A DNA stretch of 5,347 bases, from assembly GCA_007119405.1 (NCBI GenBank), contig SKPT01000324.1, positions 1 to 5,347 on the forward strand, given 5' to 3'. Both the position numbers and the translations under genes were made by a program. Within the stretch, counting starts at the first letter, position 1; each line of letters starts with the position of its first letter. This stretch comes from Phycisphaeraceae bacterium (lineage in GTDB: Bacteria > Planctomycetota > Phycisphaerae > Phycisphaerales > Phycisphaeraceae). Below are positions 4,751-5,347 of this stretch, one piece after another. The notes below the pieces were generated by a model that saw only the letters and a program-made list of their open reading frames with translations, did no database searches and had not been told where the DNA came from.

Positions 4751-5347
4751 ATGCGCTTGATGATCGACACGCTCATCGCCATCCTCGCCGTGGCCGTGCT
4801 CTCGACGGTGCTGCTGGCCCAGCATCGCGAGCGGCGCGAGCTGACCGAATTCGACGCGGCCCACCGCGCCCTGGCGAGCCTGCACCAGCAGTTGCTCTAC
4901 CAGGCCGCCCTCGGTGACGTGACGCTGACCTCCACCGGCTTCCCGGAGCGGCTGGACCCGGCGTGGTTCGGCCACGAGCTGCCGGTCAACCCGCTCGCCC
5001 CGCCGCCGGACTGGCCCTGGGCCGACGTCGCCCCGCCCGGCGACCGCCACGACCACCCGCCCGACCCCGTGCTGCGCGACCCGGCCCAGGCCGGGTTCTG
5101 GTACAACCCCAACCGCGGCATCGTCCGCCTCCGCGTGCCCGAGCAGCTCAGCCGACAGCGCACGCTCGAGCTCTACAACGCGCTGAACAACAGCGCTCTC
5201 GAGAGCCTGCCCGACCGCACCGAGCGCGAGAAACGCGCCGCCATCGACCCCCTGCACGTCAGCCCCGGCGGCACGTACGTCCACCACGGCGCCGAGCGGC
5301 CCACCAAGTCCGAGCCCGAGCCCGCGCCCGCCAACGGCCGCCGCCGC
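4751..5347 (+). CDS. Membrane-anchored pseudopilin-like protein (3' end beyond window)
   Basis: 199 residues are visible with no stop before the right edge. The start at 4751 is supported by AGGAG at 4738-4742, 8 nt upstream; Met4 is an alternative. A single N-terminal hydrophobic helix (about 5-23) runs into a charged amphipathic helix (24-54), the outline of a type IV pilin or type II secretion pseudopilin. DTLIAILAVAVL (6-17) echoes the pilin FTLIELLVVIAI pattern, but the Gly before the cleavage site, the Phe and the Glu5 are missing, so prepilin peptidase processing is not expected. Residues 71-112 are rich in Pro, Trp, Asp and His. FWYNPNRGIVRLRVP (116-130) and LYNALN (141-146) look like a folded C-terminal module. 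The visible end (184-199) is low in complexity, rich in Pro, Glu and Arg. I recognise no named family. Periplasmic location with a membrane anchor is inferred. Divergent from the HDOD-GGDEF gene. Confidence 0.75.
   Translation, partial: MRLMIDTLIAILAVAVLSTVLLAQHRERRELTEFDAAHRALASLHQQLLYQAALGDVTLTSTGFPERLDPAWFGHELPVNPLAPPPDWPWADVAPPGDRHDHPPDPVLRDPAQAGFWYNPNRGIVRLRVPEQLSRQRTLELYNALNNSALESLPDRTEREKRAAIDPLHVSPGGTYVHHGAERPTKSEPEPAPANGRRR

Noticed and set aside
4645..4917. A 90-codon plus-strand frame starting at a TTG in the divergent region
   Set aside because: It overlaps the pilin-like gene in another frame, starts at a non-ATG codon and lacks a ribosome binding site.
4355..5287. In-frame upstream extension of the HDOD-GGDEF gene to an 841-codon frame
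   Set aside because: The extension crosses non-coding DNA and then runs antisense through the pilin-like gene. Its translation lacks domain-like sequence, and the HDOD domain starts properly after the ATG at 4354.

Overview
This GC-rich window (roughly two-thirds G+C, with strong G/C preference at third codon positions) most likely comes from a planctomycete, probably of the Phycisphaerae type. The best clue is the secreted protein at 1003-2604. It ends in a PEP motif, a short hydrophobic helix and four arginines, the sorting tail seen in many proteins of that group. The pilin-like membrane protein at the right edge also fits. The lineage is an inference, because no rRNA or marker gene is present.

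Layout, left to right. (1) A Nudix hydrolase of the ADP-ribose pyrophosphatase type on the minus strand, cut by the left edge. (2) Divergent from it, with 78 bp between the start codons, a small multidrug resistance (SMR) transporter of the SugE/Gdx (guanidinium exporter) subtype. The shared region has a GGCGGT repeat set around a -10-like hexamer. (3) A 74-bp convergent gap with a GC-rich hairpin. (4) A minus-strand secreted PEP-CTERM protein of 533 aa with a probably all-alpha body and a FlgD-like Ig domain. It has a recognisable sigma70-type promoter and a strong ribosome binding site, and a 9-bp inverted repeat lies across the promoter and leader. (5) A minus-strand HDOD-GGDEF protein of 530 aa, a probable diguanylate cyclase with a degenerate inhibitory site. 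(6) A 396-bp divergent non-coding region with a 22-bp imperfect direct repeat and a 9-bp-stem hairpin. (7) A plus-strand membrane-anchored, pseudopilin-like protein that runs off the right edge.

How the genes may relate. The cyclase would make the second messenger c-di-GMP, which commonly governs surface attachment, exopolysaccharide and pili. Its neighbours are a surface-sorted protein and a pilin-like protein, so a link to surface behaviour is plausible but unproven. The Nudix and SMR genes look like unrelated housekeeping and efflux functions sharing an intergenic region.

I see no CRISPR array, tRNA, rRNA, insertion sequence or defence operon. Most of the window is ordinary. The best material for a second look is regulatory: the inverted repeat upstream of the PEP-CTERM gene and the spaced direct repeat between the cyclase and the pilin-like gene.
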